Of a stretch of DNA of 64,000 nucleotides, positions 22,096 to 32,452 are shown piece after piece. Every line of letters begins with the position of its first letter. The stretch's first letter is position 1. The stretch is from positions 51,931,665 through 51,995,664 of the forward strand of contig JALGPY010000010.1 in the NCBI GenBank assembly GCA_023055425.1. Reading direction: 5' to 3'. The notes under the pieces are model-generated. The model did no database searches, was not told where the DNA came from, and was given only the letters and a program-made list of their open reading frames with translations. A program made the position numbers and the translations under genes. The DNA is from Linanthus parryae. Taxonomy: Eukaryota > Streptophyta > Magnoliopsida > Ericales > Polemoniaceae.

Positions 22096-23772
22096 CTACT
22101 GATCTGGTCGGTAACTCGAATCTGTGTTCTCCGGAGTAGACTGGTCAGTCGGCTCGGGAGATGGTGAAGGGGTTCGCCCTCTGGCGCGTTTCCTCGCAGC
22201 ATGGCGTGCTGCGGCAGCGGTACCAGCGTGGCTGGCACCGGGATGGGCACTGCTGGCCCCTGGGTCTGCATGATCTCTCCTAGGTGGGTACTGGGTACCG
22301 GGTCTGCCGGGGTCACCGACACTGTCTGCATGTTCAGGGCTCGGTGTGGGGTCATGGCCAGAGAAGCTATCATATGGCCTGCTATCCTCCATTGTCCAGC
22401 TTGGACAATTATCACTAGAATAGCGGTCTGGAAAATTAAACCGCTTACCACGCATGTTACTCTGAATTTCAGCAAGTGCCGACTCATGGGCTCTCATGGC
22501 GGCTGTGTGAGCGTGGTAGATATGCTTCTGGGTCTTGAACAATTTGCCAAGACCCCTGGCCATTTTCTTGACCGTCCTTACCAGGTAGTTCTGTACTTTT
22601 TCTTGGGCCTTAATTTTCTTTCTGACCCATTCCTCATGCTCAGTCCTCTCCAGGCGCCCAAAAGAGCTGCGCCTGGCCCCTCTGCTGGACTGCCCCAAGT
22701 CAGGGTCGGCCTGCCTGTGTTCGCTGGAACTGGCAGAACGGGGCAGTGGGAAGGGTCCTGGTAAGGCTGGAAAACCCCCATCACCGAGAGGAGGCGGTGG
22801 TGGCATGCCACCACCCCCACCCTGAGGTGGAACAACATCATCATCATCGTCCACTTGGACATATTCAGGAGGGCCGTGAATGGCCTCCTGCAGCGCACAT
22901 CTCATGTTCTTGTACTTGCGCACTTGAACAGGTCGAATATCTCTCAGCTCGCCAGGAATGACCACAAGATAATCCTGCGCCATTTTTGTTAACATCCCCA
23001 GAAGACCCAAACCCTTCTTGCTATGAGTTTCCCTCCGTTCCCGGAAAAACTCACAAATAATCTCCGGGAGGCTCACAGGCTCACGGGCCATCAAACAGTA
23101 CACAAGCAGGGCAATATTATAATCAATGTGGGTAAAGTGTTTTATACCCACAATTCTGTTGTTCACCCACTCTGTCCACCATTTCGCCTCTCGAATCAGG
23201 TAGGTCGATGGCAGTTTCCGGTAGGAAGGACTCCTCTCAGGGTGGTACCAGACAGCGCCGGGTACACCAGCACACAGGGTGGTCAGGATCTGCTCACTCA
23301 ACTGCTCTGATGGATGACGTCTCAGTTCCTGGAACTGACAGTCATCCAACACCAACTCTAGACCTAGACTCTCTCGGATACTCTCTGGGGTAATTCGAAT
23401 CCATCTCTTTCTGCAGTAAATCCAGTCAATTGACTGGACTTCACTGTTCATGCACTGCTGGAGATTGCTGTAAATCTCCTTAGCCAGCACAGAACTGACC
23501 TGCAGATTGGTAAACCCAGTAAACAAATCCCCAAACTGATCCTGCCCAGTAAATTCAAACAGTTCATCCCCCATGGCTACCCTATCACGTGGAAAGGTCC
23601 TCTCAGCGGGTATGTCATACCGAATCTTTTTGTCTTGCAGAAAGAAACGGTGAGCCTCCATGTTAACAAACCTATGGTCGCAGAAATAGTTAGGCCTAAG
23701 TAAACGGCAGTCTATGATATTCAATGGTGCAATAGCCCTATCCGGCCTCATGTAAGGTTGATCCACCTCCAT
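22096..23772 (-). CDS. env-position ORF of Athila B (plant transposon protein family)
   Basis: 558 codons. Residues ~15-300 resemble the 'putative plant transposon protein' domain often found in Athila-type elements (FTNLQVSSVLAKEIYSNLQ, then the helical HFTHIDYNIALLVYCLM and LPEIICEFF). Then come an acidic patch (VDDDDDVVPP), a Gly/Pro-rich linker and a charged coiled segment. The C-terminal tail is Ser/Pro- and Arg-rich (RHAARKRARGRTPSPSPEP), possibly nuclear. I see no signal peptide, membrane anchor or Cys-rich ectodomain, so an envelope role is not supported by the sequence. A dedicated TATA box (24078-24085) lies about 305 bp upstream. The frame is fully open, in keeping with the youth of the element. 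Confidence 0.8.
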   Translation of the reverse strand: MEVDQPYMRPDRAIAPLNIIDCRLLRPNYFCDHRFVNMEAHRFFLQDKKIRYDIPAERTFPRDRVAMGDELFEFTGQDQFGDLFTGFTNLQVSSVLAKEIYSNLQQCMNSEVQSIDWIYCRKRWIRITPESIRESLGLELVLDDCQFQELRRHPSEQLSEQILTTLCAGVPGAVWYHPERSPSYRKLPSTYLIREAKWWTEWVNNRIVGIKHFTHIDYNIALLVYCLMAREPVSLPEIICEFFRERRETHSKKGLGLLGMLTKMAQDYLVVIPGELRDIRPVQVRKYKNMRCALQEAIHGPPEYVQVDDDDDVVPPQGGGGGMPPPPPLGDGGFPALPGPFPLPRSASSSEHRQADPDLGQSSRGARRSSFGRLERTEHEEWVRKKIKAQEKVQNYLVRTVKKMARGLGKLFKTQKHIYHAHTAAMRAHESALAEIQSNMRGKRFNFPDRYSSDNCPSWTMEDSRPYDSFSGHDPTPSPEHADSVGDPGRPGTQYPPRRDHADPGASSAHPGASHAGTAAAARHAARKRARGRTPSPSPEPTDQSTPENTDSSYRPDQ

Positions 23773-24077
23773 TTCAGATGCAAACAGTTAAAATTGAAAA
23801 TACTCAAAGAGAATGAAAAGATAGAACCTGGGTACCCGGAGTGAATCTTACGGGTACAGATCTGGAAATATCTCTCTGAGATGAATCTGTTGGTGTTTGG
23901 ATCGGCTGAGTTGGATCACCCCCACACTGTTCCTGACCTTCTGGTGGTCCTGCGGTGGTCGTCGGAGGCTGCTGGCGGCAGACTGCTCTGGCGGCTGCTA
24001 GGGCAGAGAGAATTTTCTAGAGAGAGAGTTGAAAACTGGAAGACTTGTGTGAAAATGAGTCACTGTCATCCGTACAG

Positions 24078-24085
24078 TATATATA
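24078..24085 (-). promoter_or_regulatory. internal TATA box for env-position ORF
   Basis: The minus strand reads TATATATA (context CCTATATATACTG), 84 bp downstream of the last palindrome of the array at 24169-24733 and about 305 bp upstream of the ORF start. The spacing copies that of the LTR promoter. Confidence 0.65.
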
Positions 24086-24168
24086 GGCGAACTTTCAGAA
24101 ATTGCAGAATGGCCCCAAAATTTCAAAATTTTTCAAAATTTTCCGAAATTTTTGATCCCGCTCAAATG

Positions 24169-24733
24169 TACGTTTGAACGCAGGTCCTGCGTTTGAACGC
24201 ACTGCTTAATTTTTCTGGAAAATTTGAAGATCTGATGATCTGCGTTTGAACGCAGGGTGTGCGTTTGAACGCAGTGCTTGAACGTTCTTGAATTTTTCTG
24301 GGTCTGATGAGTTGCGTTTGAACGCACATGAGCTGCGTTTGAACGCAACGCTTATCGTCTGCATCTCGGATGAGCTGCGTTTGAACGCACACGAGTTGCG
24401 TTTGAACGCATGCCTTTGTCTCTCTAGAAATTCTCTGCTGATTTGGTCTGCGTTTGAACGCAGGATCTGCGTTTAAACGCATGCCTTTAAATTTTTCACC
24501 TCTTCTTTGTCATCTTGCGTTTGAACGCACTGTGTTGCGTTTAAACGCACCACTTGGTGGCTGAAAATTTTCATGATTTGATCTGCGTTTGAACGCAGGT
24601 CTTCTGCGTTTGAACGCAAAAGTGTTAACCGTTTCCAGTGCTTTTCTCTCCTTTGGTGGGGCTGCGTTTGAACGCAGGATCTCTGCGTTTGAACGCACTG
24701 CGTTTGAACGCATGTATTCTGCGTTTGAACGCA
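24169..24733. promoter_or_regulatory. internal palindrome array of Athila B
   Basis: Eighteen copies of TGCGTTTGAACGCA or close variants start at 24169 (first base pair changed), 24188, 24241, 24260, 24313, 24334, 24376, 24397, 24449, 24468, 24516, 24536, 24584, 24605, 24663, 24684, 24699 and 24720. They form nine pairs at 19-21 bp; the last four show 21-15-21. Copies with TT/AA centre (24468, 24536) are perfect palindromes. Because the motif is read in frame it yields repetitive ORFs rich in CVQTQ, RSNA or AFKRR; these are not proteins. Confidence 0.9.
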
Positions 24734-24908
24734 CACCTCAGATTCCTGAAACACTGAGTTCAACATTAAATCCCTCTTTCTCACTTTTCTCTCAAATTAT
24801 GAACATTGTAAAAATTATCTAAAAAAACAACTAACCTACGTTGGGTTGCCTCCCAACCAGCGCTTGTGATTTACAGTCGACAGCCCGACTTTGTTACCTC
24901 TGCTGTAA

Positions 24909-27900
24909 TCACGGAATGTCGAGGTAGAGTGCCTCTACCTCCATGATTTCCTGAGGATCCCTGTATGGCTTGACTCTGTTCCCATTCACCTTGAAAACTG
25001 TATTGTCCCTCGGGTTCTCCAGCTCCACCACTCCCCATGATGTAATGTCCTTCACAATAAATGGTCCAGACCATCTTGAGCGCAGCTTCCCGGGATAGAA
25101 TTTCATCCTTGAATTGTAGAGGAGAACCTTCTGCCCGATTTCTATCTTCTTTGGTAGAATGCGGTTGTCATGCCACTTCTTTGTTTTCTCTTTATAAATT
25201 TTGGCACTCTCATATGCAGTTTTACGGAATTCTTCCAGTTCGAGTAGTGCCATCTTCCGTTTATTTCCTGATAAACTGTGATCCATATTCAGCTGTTTGA
25301 TTGCCCAGTAAGCTTTGTGCTCCAATTCTACTGGTAAGTGACATGCTTTTCCAAACACCAGCTGGTACGGGGACATTCCCAGTGGGGTTTTGTAAGCAGT
25401 TCTGTATGCCCAAAGCGCATCATCCAGCTTTAACGACCAGTCCTTGCGTCCAGGATTCACAGTTTTTTCCAGTATGCTCTTTATCTCCCTGTTGGACACC
25501 TCTGCTTGCCCGTTTGCCTGAGGGTGATAAGGCAGTGATACCTTATGGATAGACACCCCATACTGCTTTAGAACCTTGGCAAAGACTTTATTGATAAAAT
25601 GAGAACCTTCATCACTGACCATGGCCCTCGGTGTTCCAAATCTGGTAAAGATGTTGCGTTTGAGGAACCTTTCCACAACTGACGCGTCGTTCTTCTGGCA
25701 GGCTATTGCTTCCACCCACTTCGACACGTAATCCACTGCCAACAAGATGTAGAGATTTCCCAGCGACGAAGGAAAAGGCCCCATAAAATCAATACCCCAC
25801 ACGTCGAAAGGCTCGACTTCCTGCCAAAGTGTCATGGGCATTTCATTCCGCTGGGAGATATTTCCTGTCCGTTGGCAACGATCACAACTCTGCGCGTAAT
25901 CATGGCAGTCCTTGAAAACTGTTGGCCAGAAAAATCCTGACTGCAGCACCTTGTGAGCTGTTCTCGGTCCGCTGAAGTGTCCTCCACACTGTGCTGAGTG
26001 GCAGTGCTGAATTACCTCCAAAATTTCGTGACATGGAATGCACCGTCGGAGAATATTATCTGCCCCTTGCTTGAACAGATAAGGATCGTCCCAGAAATAT
26101 TGCCTGCAATCTGAAATAAATTTCTTTTTCTGCCAAGGGGTGATATCTTCAGGCAGTGCACCATTGACCAAATAATTGGCTATGGCATAGTACCAGGGCC
26201 GTCTGTTGGTCTTGATCTTCATAATATGTTCATCTGGAAAATTTTCTTGAATGGGCACCACTTCCTCTGTAGGTTTTTCCAGACGAGATAGATGATCAGC
26301 TACTACATTTTCAACTCCCTTTTTATCCCTGATTTCAACGTCAAATTCCTGCATCAGCAGAATCCAACGCAACAGCCTTGGCTTTGCATCCTTCTTTTCC
26401 AGCAAGTATTTCAGTGCACTATGATCTGTAAAAATAATGACTTTAGAGCCTACCAGGTACGATCTGAATTTATCCAGAGCAAAAACAACTGCCAGCAGCT
26501 CCTTCTCTGTAGTTCCGTAATTAATCTGCGCCTCATTCAGGACCCTGCTGGCATAGTAGATGACACTGCACACCTTGTCCTTCCTCTGTCCCAGTACCGC
26601 GCCCACAGCGTAATCACTGGCGTCGCACATCAGCTCGAACGGGAGCGTCCAGTCTGGTGTTGTGATAATGGGTGCAGTCGTCAGCCTTTCTTTAAGCACG
26701 TCAAAAGCTTCTTTGCAGGCTTCGTCAAATACAAAGGGCACATCTTTTCCCAACAAATTACATAGTGGCTTTGTAATTTTTGAGAAATCTTTAATAAACC
26801 TTCTGTAAAATCCTGCGTGGCCCAAAAAGCTCTTGATTGCCTTCACTGTGGTTGGATACGGCAGCTGCTTGATCACCTCTATTTTTGCCCTGTCTACTTC
26901 CAGCCCTTTACTGGAAATCCTGTGTCCCAGCACTATTCCTTCAGTAACCATGAAGTGGCATTTTTCCCAGTTGAGTACCAGATTTGTTTTCCTGTAGCGA
27001 ATCAGAACTCTGGCCAGATGGTATAAGCAATCTTCGAAGCTGTCTCCGAATAACGAAAAATCATCCATGAAAACCTCTAAGTTTTTATCTATCATATCAG
27101 AGAAAATGGCCATCATACACCTCTGGAATGTTGCTAGAGCATTGCATAATCCAAATGGCATTCGTCTAAAGGCGAACGTTCCATACGGGCAAGTGAACGT
27201 CGTCTTTTCTTGATCTTCTGGATTTATATAAATCTGGTTGTAGCCAGAGTACCCGTCAAGAAAGCAGTAATAAGCATGGTGTGCTAGTCTGTCCAACATC
27301 TGGTCCATGAATGGCAGCGGGAAGTGGTCTTTCAGTGTGGCATCGTTCAGCTTCCGATAGTCCATACAGATTCGCCAGCCAGTGACAGTTCGCTGGGCGA
27401 TCTGTTCCTGATCAGCATTCTGTACTACTGTAATACCCCCTTTCTTCGGTACACACTGGACAGGACTCACCCAGGTGCTGTCTGATATGGGGTATATAAT
27501 TCCTGCTTCTAGCCACTTCATGACCTCCTTACGTACCACATCTTTCATAATTGGGTTTAGTCTCCGTTGAGGCTGGATAACTGGCTTCTTTCCGTCTTCA
27601 ATTCTTATTTTGTGCATGCAATAATCAGGACTGATTCCCTTCAAGTCTGCAATTGTCCATCCTATGGCTTCTTTATGCTCTCGGAGTACCTCCAGTAGCT
27701 TTTGTTCCTGTTCCTGAGATAAAAGAGAAGAAACAATTACTGGCAGTGTATTATTTTCACCAATAAAAGCGTACCTGAGGTGTTCTGGCAACTGTTTTAA
27801 TTCCAGGGCTGGTGGTTCCTGGAGTGACGGGACCAGTGTCATTTTCTGCTCGCCTCCTTCATCTCTGTATAGCCTGACCCAGCTTTCTGTTCCCATGATC

Positions 27901-30317
27901 TGCTCATCCTGTTGCTCTTCTGTTTCCTCTGGAAATATGTCTTCAAATTCCTCCCATAAATCTTCTATCTCATCGCTTTCCAGATCATCAATTACTTCTA
28001 CTGCAAAACAGTTTTCATGCCCATAATGATCGGGAAGCTGGAGAGATTTGAAAACATTAAATTTCACTTTTTCTTCATTGATTTGCATGGACAGCTCTCC
28101 ACTTTTGCAGTTAATAATGGCTTCACCAGTCGCCAGGAAAGGTCTGCCCAGGATCAGCGGAACCTCTCCTGCCTCCATATCCAGTATCACAAAATCTGCT
28201 GGAAAAATAAGCTCTCCCACTTTTACCAGGATATCTTCAATTACCCCATAGGCAGGTTTCACAGATCTGTCAGCCATTTGAAGCATAATTCTTGTTGGGC
28301 GTGGCTCTCCGACTCCCAGACTTTTGAAGATGGTCAGTGGCATCAAGTTGATGCTGGCACCTAAATCGCATAAGGCTTTTCCTGTGTATGCTTTGCCCAG
28401 GGTCACTGGAATAACAAAGCTGCCAGGGTCTTTCTTTTTCAGTGGTAGACCATTTTTTACACAACTGCTCGCTTCTGCCGTCAGATTCACTGTTTCGAAG
28501 TCACTCATTCTCCTTCTGCCGTACAAGATGTCTTTAAGAAATTTCGCATAAGTAGGCATTTTGGCAAGTGCTTCAGCAAAAGGTATATTTATCTGTAATT
28601 GCTTGAATACCTCCAGAAATCTGGCGTAGTCTTTGCTGTCATCTCTCTTGCGTGTCTTCAGAGGGTAAGGAACCTCCTTGGAAATTGGCACTGTTTCTGG
28701 TTTACCCTCATTCATCTGCGCTGCTTCCTGCTCGACCGAACCCCTTTTCTGAGGGTCAGCGGTTGAACTGTCTTCCCGGTCAATCACTTCCTGTTCAATA
28801 ATCTTGGACTTTTCTGCGCGTGCATGACTGGGATACGGTGGATCCTGCAGTGCAATTCCACTCCGAGTTGTGATAGCATTGATTTGAGCGCGTGGATTAT
28901 TCACTGTATTGGATGGTAAATTCCCTGGGGCTCGTTCTGCCTGGCTCTGTGCAAGCTGTCCATTCTGTACTTCCAAGTTGCGGATAGCAATCTTCATCTG
29001 GCTTACATCAGCAGTTAGTGAGTCCATCTGTGCGAATCTAGTTTCCAACTGCTTATTGAATTTCTCCATATAGGACTCAAAATGTTGCTGAGACAGGTTT
29101 AGTTGTGGTGCTGCCTGTGCAGGCTGAGCTGGAGCTGTCTGTTGTGCCTGTGGCCTGTGCTGGAATCCTGGTGCATACACTGCTGCATTGGGATTTCCGT
29201 AGCGAAACCCTGGATGGTCACGTGTGCCTGGTCTGTAGCGACTAGGATCCCACTGCTGCTGAACATAGTTGGCATCTTCGGTCTGAAGCTCCAGAATTGC
29301 TGCGTCAAAGTCAGGTTCGTCCACTGATGCTACCGGCTTCTTTTCTGTATACACCTTCTTGACTAGGTCCTGTACTACTTTCGTGAGATTGTCAATCCTG
29401 TCATCAACCACTGGTTCTGCTGCTGCTGCTAGCCTGCGGTCATCAAACAGGCGAGTATCCTGTTTGGCTAATTGCTTCATCAGTTCGTATGCTCCATCTT
29501 TATCCACATGGTATAGAAAGTTACCCCCAGCTTCCCTGTCAATCCTGTCTGCATTCTCCCTGTCAAGTGCGTGGTAGAATACCTGCAGAATCTTTGCGTC
29601 CCCGAAGCCGTGATTGGGGCATTTTTTCACAAGTCTCATCAGCCTGTCCCATGCATCTACCACTGTCTCCCCCATCTGCTGTTTGAAAGATAAGATCTCA
29701 CTCTGCAGCTTGATAACGCGGGATACAGGGTAGAATTTTGCCAAGAAATCAGCAACACACCCCTCCCAGGTAGTGATAGACCTCGGTGGTCTTGCCTCCA
29801 GCCAATCCTTTGCTGTTCCGAACAAACAGTATGGGAATAAAATCAGCTTTAGCGTGTCCGCTTCGACTCCTCTATATTTAATCTTGTTGCAGTAATCCTC
29901 AAATTTTCCAAGGAAGTCGTTTGGATCTTCATCTGCTTTCCCATTAAAAGGACAATGGGTCTGGGCGGTCTGAATGGTGGATGATTTCAGGTCGAAGTGC
30001 TCTGCTGTAATGAGAGGCACTACAATAGCTGGTTGATGTCCTCCGGTTGGGACTTCAAAGTTTTCGACCAGTGCCCTTCCAGACCTGTTATAAGTCCTCT
30101 GATTGTTTCTGGCAGCAAAACCTGCTGCTATCAGCTCTTCAATGTAAAGAGCCATCTGCGCTGGAGTACGTTGCGGCTGTCCTGTGGGTGTTCCTGTTTC
30201 GGTTGTGGTATCTTCTCCGTGCTCAGACATCGCGGCTCGGTGTCTGCGACTTTGCTCTCTGAAAAGTTTTTCGGGATCTTCGAGTGGTGACACTAGTTTG
30301 CGGGGCAATCTGGGCAT
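24909..30317 (-). CDS. gag-pol: Athila gag-pol polyprotein, intact
   Basis: A single ORF of 1802 codons, starting 120 bp after the primer site. Gag (retrotransposon-gag family) spans ~130-245 ([35 protein letters not shown]); no CCHC knuckle is visible. The protease has [10 protein letters not shown] at ~651-660, the Leu-for-Ser/Thr form of the active site known in Athila. RT is ~915-1130 with [24 protein letters not shown] and the catalytic FMDD at ~1083-1086. RNase H is ~1228-1345 (CDAS, TEKEL, TDHS, ADHLSR). Integrase is ~1438-1750: the zinc part [10 protein letters not shown] and CDRC, catalytic D1510, D1569 and E1606, then RWSGPFIV near the end. Gag, protease, RT/RNase H and integrase would be released by the protease. 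No stop or frameshift. Confidence 0.95.
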   Translation of the reverse strand: MPRLPRKLVSPLEDPEKLFREQSRRHRAAMSEHGEDTTTETGTPTGQPQRTPAQMALYIEELIAAGFAARNNQRTYNRSGRALVENFEVPTGGHQPAIVVPLITAEHFDLKSSTIQTAQTHCPFNGKADEDPNDFLGKFEDYCNKIKYRGVEADTLKLILFPYCLFGTAKDWLEARPPRSITTWEGCVADFLAKFYPVSRVIKLQSEILSFKQQMGETVVDAWDRLMRLVKKCPNHGFGDAKILQVFYHALDRENADRIDREAGGNFLYHVDKDGAYELMKQLAKQDTRLFDDRRLAAAAEPVVDDRIDNLTKVVQDLVKKVYTEKKPVASVDEPDFDAAILELQTEDANYVQQQWDPSRYRPGTRDHPGFRYGNPNAAVYAPGFQHRPQAQQTAPAQPAQAAPQLNLSQQHFESYMEKFNKQLETRFAQMDSLTADVSQMKIAIRNLEVQNGQLAQSQAERAPGNLPSNTVNNPRAQINAITTRSGIALQDPPYPSHARAEKSKIIEQEVIDREDSSTADPQKRGSVEQEAAQMNEGKPETVPISKEVPYPLKTRKRDDSKDYARFLEVFKQLQINIPFAEALAKMPTYAKFLKDILYGRRRMSDFETVNLTAEASSCVKNGLPLKKKDPGSFVIPVTLGKAYTGKALCDLGASINLMPLTIFKSLGVGEPRPTRIMLQMADRSVKPAYGVIEDILVKVGELIFPADFVILDMEAGEVPLILGRPFLATGEAIINCKSGELSMQINEEKVKFNVFKSLQLPDHYGHENCFAVEVIDDLESDEIEDLWEEFEDIFPEETEEQQDEQIMGTESWVRLYRDEGGEQKMTLVPSLQEPPALELKQLPEHLRYAFIGENNTLPVIVSSLLSQEQEQKLLEVLREHKEAIGWTIADLKGISPDYCMHKIRIEDGKKPVIQPQRRLNPIMKDVVRKEVMKWLEAGIIYPISDSTWVSPVQCVPKKGGITVVQNADQEQIAQRTVTGWRICMDYRKLNDATLKDHFPLPFMDQMLDRLAHHAYYCFLDGYSGYNQIYINPEDQEKTTFTCPYGTFAFRRMPFGLCNALATFQRCMMAIFSDMIDKNLEVFMDDFSLFGDSFEDCLYHLARVLIRYRKTNLVLNWEKCHFMVTEGIVLGHRISSKGLEVDRAKIEVIKQLPYPTTVKAIKSFLGHAGFYRRFIKDFSKITKPLCNLLGKDVPFVFDEACKEAFDVLKERLTTAPIITTPDWTLPFELMCDASDYAVGAVLGQRKDKVCSVIYYASRVLNEAQINYGTTEKELLAVVFALDKFRSYLVGSKVIIFTDHSALKYLLEKKDAKPRLLRWILLMQEFDVEIRDKKGVENVVADHLSRLEKPTEEVVPIQENFPDEHIMKIKTNRRPWYYAIANYLVNGALPEDITPWQKKKFISDCRQYFWDDPYLFKQGADNILRRCIPCHEILEVIQHCHSAQCGGHFSGPRTAHKVLQSGFFWPTVFKDCHDYAQSCDRCQRTGNISQRNEMPMTLWQEVEPFDVWGIDFMGPFPSSLGNLYILLAVDYVSKWVEAIACQKNDASVVERFLKRNIFTRFGTPRAMVSDEGSHFINKVFAKVLKQYGVSIHKVSLPYHPQANGQAEVSNREIKSILEKTVNPGRKDWSLKLDDALWAYRTAYKTPLGMSPYQLVFGKACHLPVELEHKAYWAIKQLNMDHSLSGNKRKMALLELEEFRKTAYESAKIYKEKTKKWHDNRILPKKIEIGQKVLLYNSRMKFYPGKLRSRWSGPFIVKDITSWGVVELENPRDNTVFKVNGNRVKPYRDPQEIMEVEALYLDIP

Positions 30318-30436
30318 AAACTAGAATAGCCTGAAAATCAGATTTCACGAGCAGTAAGTCGAAAGAAAGTAACTGTAAAAATAAAAGAAAAACTCTGAGA
30401 CTTATTCTAATGTCTCTTTAACAAAACTGTAACCGT

Positions 30437-30454
30437 TCCCCGGCAACGGCGCCA
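30437..30454 (-). other. tRNA-Asp primer binding site of Athila B
   Basis: The plus strand carries TCCCCGGCAACGGCGCCA, the exact 3' end of plant tRNA-Asp(GUC) with CCA, so the minus-strand element pairs with 18 nt of that tRNA. It is separated from the LTR by 6 bp. tRNA-Asp priming is known for Athila and Tat elements. Confidence 0.9.
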
Positions 30455-30460
30455 AAAACT

Positions 30461-32212
30461 TGACAGCGTAAACTATCTGCTTTTTCGCAAGTGTACGATC
30501 AAGTAGTATAGAGTATGTAATTGTGACTCTGGTTGTCGAACCCACGAGAACAGTTTAAGTTTTTGCTAATCAGAATTAGAATAAGACACGAAGTTTGTAA
30601 AAAGGAGGAAGGTTTGGGATTTGATTATACTAAATTATAATAAATAAAAACAGTAAAAAAGCTTATTTTATTTTTCTGTTGAATATTATGCAGAAATTGT
30701 TGTAGTTGTAAAAGTCGATAATTCTGAAAATCTAGATTCCAGGATCCCCTAGGGTTACTTCCCAGCTTTCATAGTATATTTAATTTCAGAAACACACAGT
30801 GGTTTTGTTTATGCCAGCATACCAATAGTACAATCTCCTCTCGGTCTCATGCACTTATCACTCAACTGCAGATTTTCGGGTCCTCTCGGTCCACCTAAAT
30901 CTGCATGTTCGTTCTAAGTCTGCTAGGGTTACAGGTTCTCCTCTCGGTCTCCCCCTAAACGTCTAGCAGTTGGTCTAATGCTTCTGGGCTAGTCCCCTGA
31001 TTCTCTTCACCTCTCGGTCCATCAAGGCAGAGTACTAAATCCTGTCTTTTCTTCCTAACGTTCACTGGTCACTCTCGCGCACAAGATCCTGTCTGTAACA
31101 CTCCTGGGTGATCAAGCCATTCATGTATGTAAATAAAATCAAAGACAAAATAATAAACAAACCATCCTGTATTAAGACTTAGCTAGCCATGCATCTGAAA
31201 ATCAAAACAACCAAGTCTGCTGAATTCATAAACCCTAGGTTCACCGAGAACCTAGGCAAAAGGTCTAGCTAGCTTGCATTATTTAAAAACAATGTTTCAT
31301 AAAAAGAGAAAAGATCAAACTAGTTATTTTTCTGAAGATACTGGAAAACTGCTCCAATCCTGCTCTGCTCCAACTCCTGGCTGCTGTGAAACTGGCTGCT
31401 GATGATGATGATAGCTGTGGTATACCTTCGTAACCCTAATTCAGTGCTGGGACACCTCCTTTTATAGTGCCACAGTCTCCAAAACTGATGCACGAAATTC
31501 CTGTTTTACCCTTGAAAAGACCCGTCCTGCAAGCTTCTGGAACCCGTCTGTGCGTTCAAACGCACACCTCCTGCGTTCAAACGCAGTGCGTATGAACGCA
31601 CACCCTTCTGCGTTTGAACACAGGACTTAGCCGTTTTTCCATTTTCCTCTTCTGGCTCCTGAACCCATGCGTTTGAACGCAGCTCCTCTGCGTTTGAACG
31701 CACCCCTTGGCTGTTTCTTCTCTTGAGTGTTGAGCCCTGCGTATGAACGCACAACGCCTGCGTTTAAACGCAGGACTTAGCTTTTCTGCACTTGGTCTCT
31801 GACTCCTGCGTTTGAACGCAGCCTGCCTGCGTTTAAACGCAGGACTTAGCCAAATTCTGCCATTTTTCCTGCTGCTCCTGTCTTGTGCGTTTGAACGCAG
31901 CTCCTGCGTTTGAACGCACCACTTAGCATTTTTTCCCTCTTTTTCTGCTCAGCTTTCCTGACACGCTGCCTCCCATCCAAGTTAATCTCATGCATTTTTC
32001 GGCACCTGTTACCTGCACATCATAACACGCACCCGCGATCATATCCAACAAACAAAAGTATGCATAAAATTACTCAAATTTTGCAATCATGATCTATAAA
32101 TCTCTGCCTCGTATCAGGTGGAAAATAAGCTGAAAATGGCCAAACTCAACTCTCACAGGGTTAAAACCAATGGTAAAAAGATGTCCCAGACTAATACATT
32201 TTCAAGCTGTCA
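30461..32212 (-). repeat. 5' LTR of Athila B
   Basis: 1752 bp, nearly identical to 18994-20744. Its palindrome array is at 31551-31918 (12 copies; the one at 31609 has an arm mutation, AACACA) and its TATA box at 31459-31466 (minus). Confidence 0.92.
31551..31918. promoter_or_regulatory. palindrome array in 5' LTR of Athila B
   Basis: Twelve copies, the same positions as in the 3' LTR shifted by 11,468 bp. The nearest copy is 85 bp upstream of the TATA box that should drive the genomic RNA. Confidence 0.9.
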
Positions 32213-32373
32213 TAGATCTTCTGAAATTCTGAGCAATATACACAAATTATGAACTTGTAAACCTAGAATTGACCCCGAACTGTTCATCTTCTTTGACAAA
32301 ACATAATTGCTTCTTGAAATTCAAACTGAGAGTGTGTATATTTCTCCCACCTTTTTCTTGCTCTTCTGCAGGA

Positions 32374-32452
32374 ATGGCCTCGACAAAAGGATCTAGACCC
32401 ATTAAAGAGGCCGAAGAAATACCTAATCTTCCCAGGACCTTATGGAGAAAAG
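32374..32452 (+). pseudogene. antisense gene of X: first coding exon, 5' piece
   Basis: An acceptor TTCTGCAG|GA (32371) is followed by ATG at 32374 and the reading MASTKGSRPIKEAEEIPNLP. Copia-1 interrupts it at 32453. When copia-1 and one copy of its target duplication are disregarded, the frame runs on without a break into 40648. This shows copia-1 hit an open coding exon. The gene is on the strand opposite to element X, as known for extra ORFs of Tat-type elements. Confidence 0.6.

Larger units (their letters stand above)
18994..32212 (-). mobile_element. Athila element B, complete and young
   Basis: 13,219 bp, flanked by the perfect 5-bp duplication tagat (18989-18993, 32213-32217). LTRs of 1751 and 1752 bp differ at about eight positions by eye (~0.5%). 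On the minus strand: 5' LTR, tRNA-Asp primer site, one gag-pol ORF of 1802 codons, palindrome array plus TATA box, a 558-codon ORF in the env position, a non-coding 3' part with stem-loop, polypurine tract, 3' LTR. All parts needed for autonomous movement look intact. It inserted in the 5'-UTR intron of the antisense gene of element X. Confidence 0.93.

Noticed and set aside
22201..22961. Plus-strand ORFs opposite the env-position gene
   Set aside because: Shadows of the intact 558-codon ORF on the other strand.
24169..24733. CRISPR-like array (repeats with spacers)
   Set aside because: Plant retrotransposon context, 14-bp repeats with spacers of 1 to about 45 bp, and the same motif present in the LTRs.
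24162..24784. Minus-strand ORFs with repeated CVQTQ, RSNA and AFKRR blocks
   Set aside because: All repeats are the 14-bp palindrome read in three frames. The frames overlap each other and have no gene context; the signal is DNA-level.
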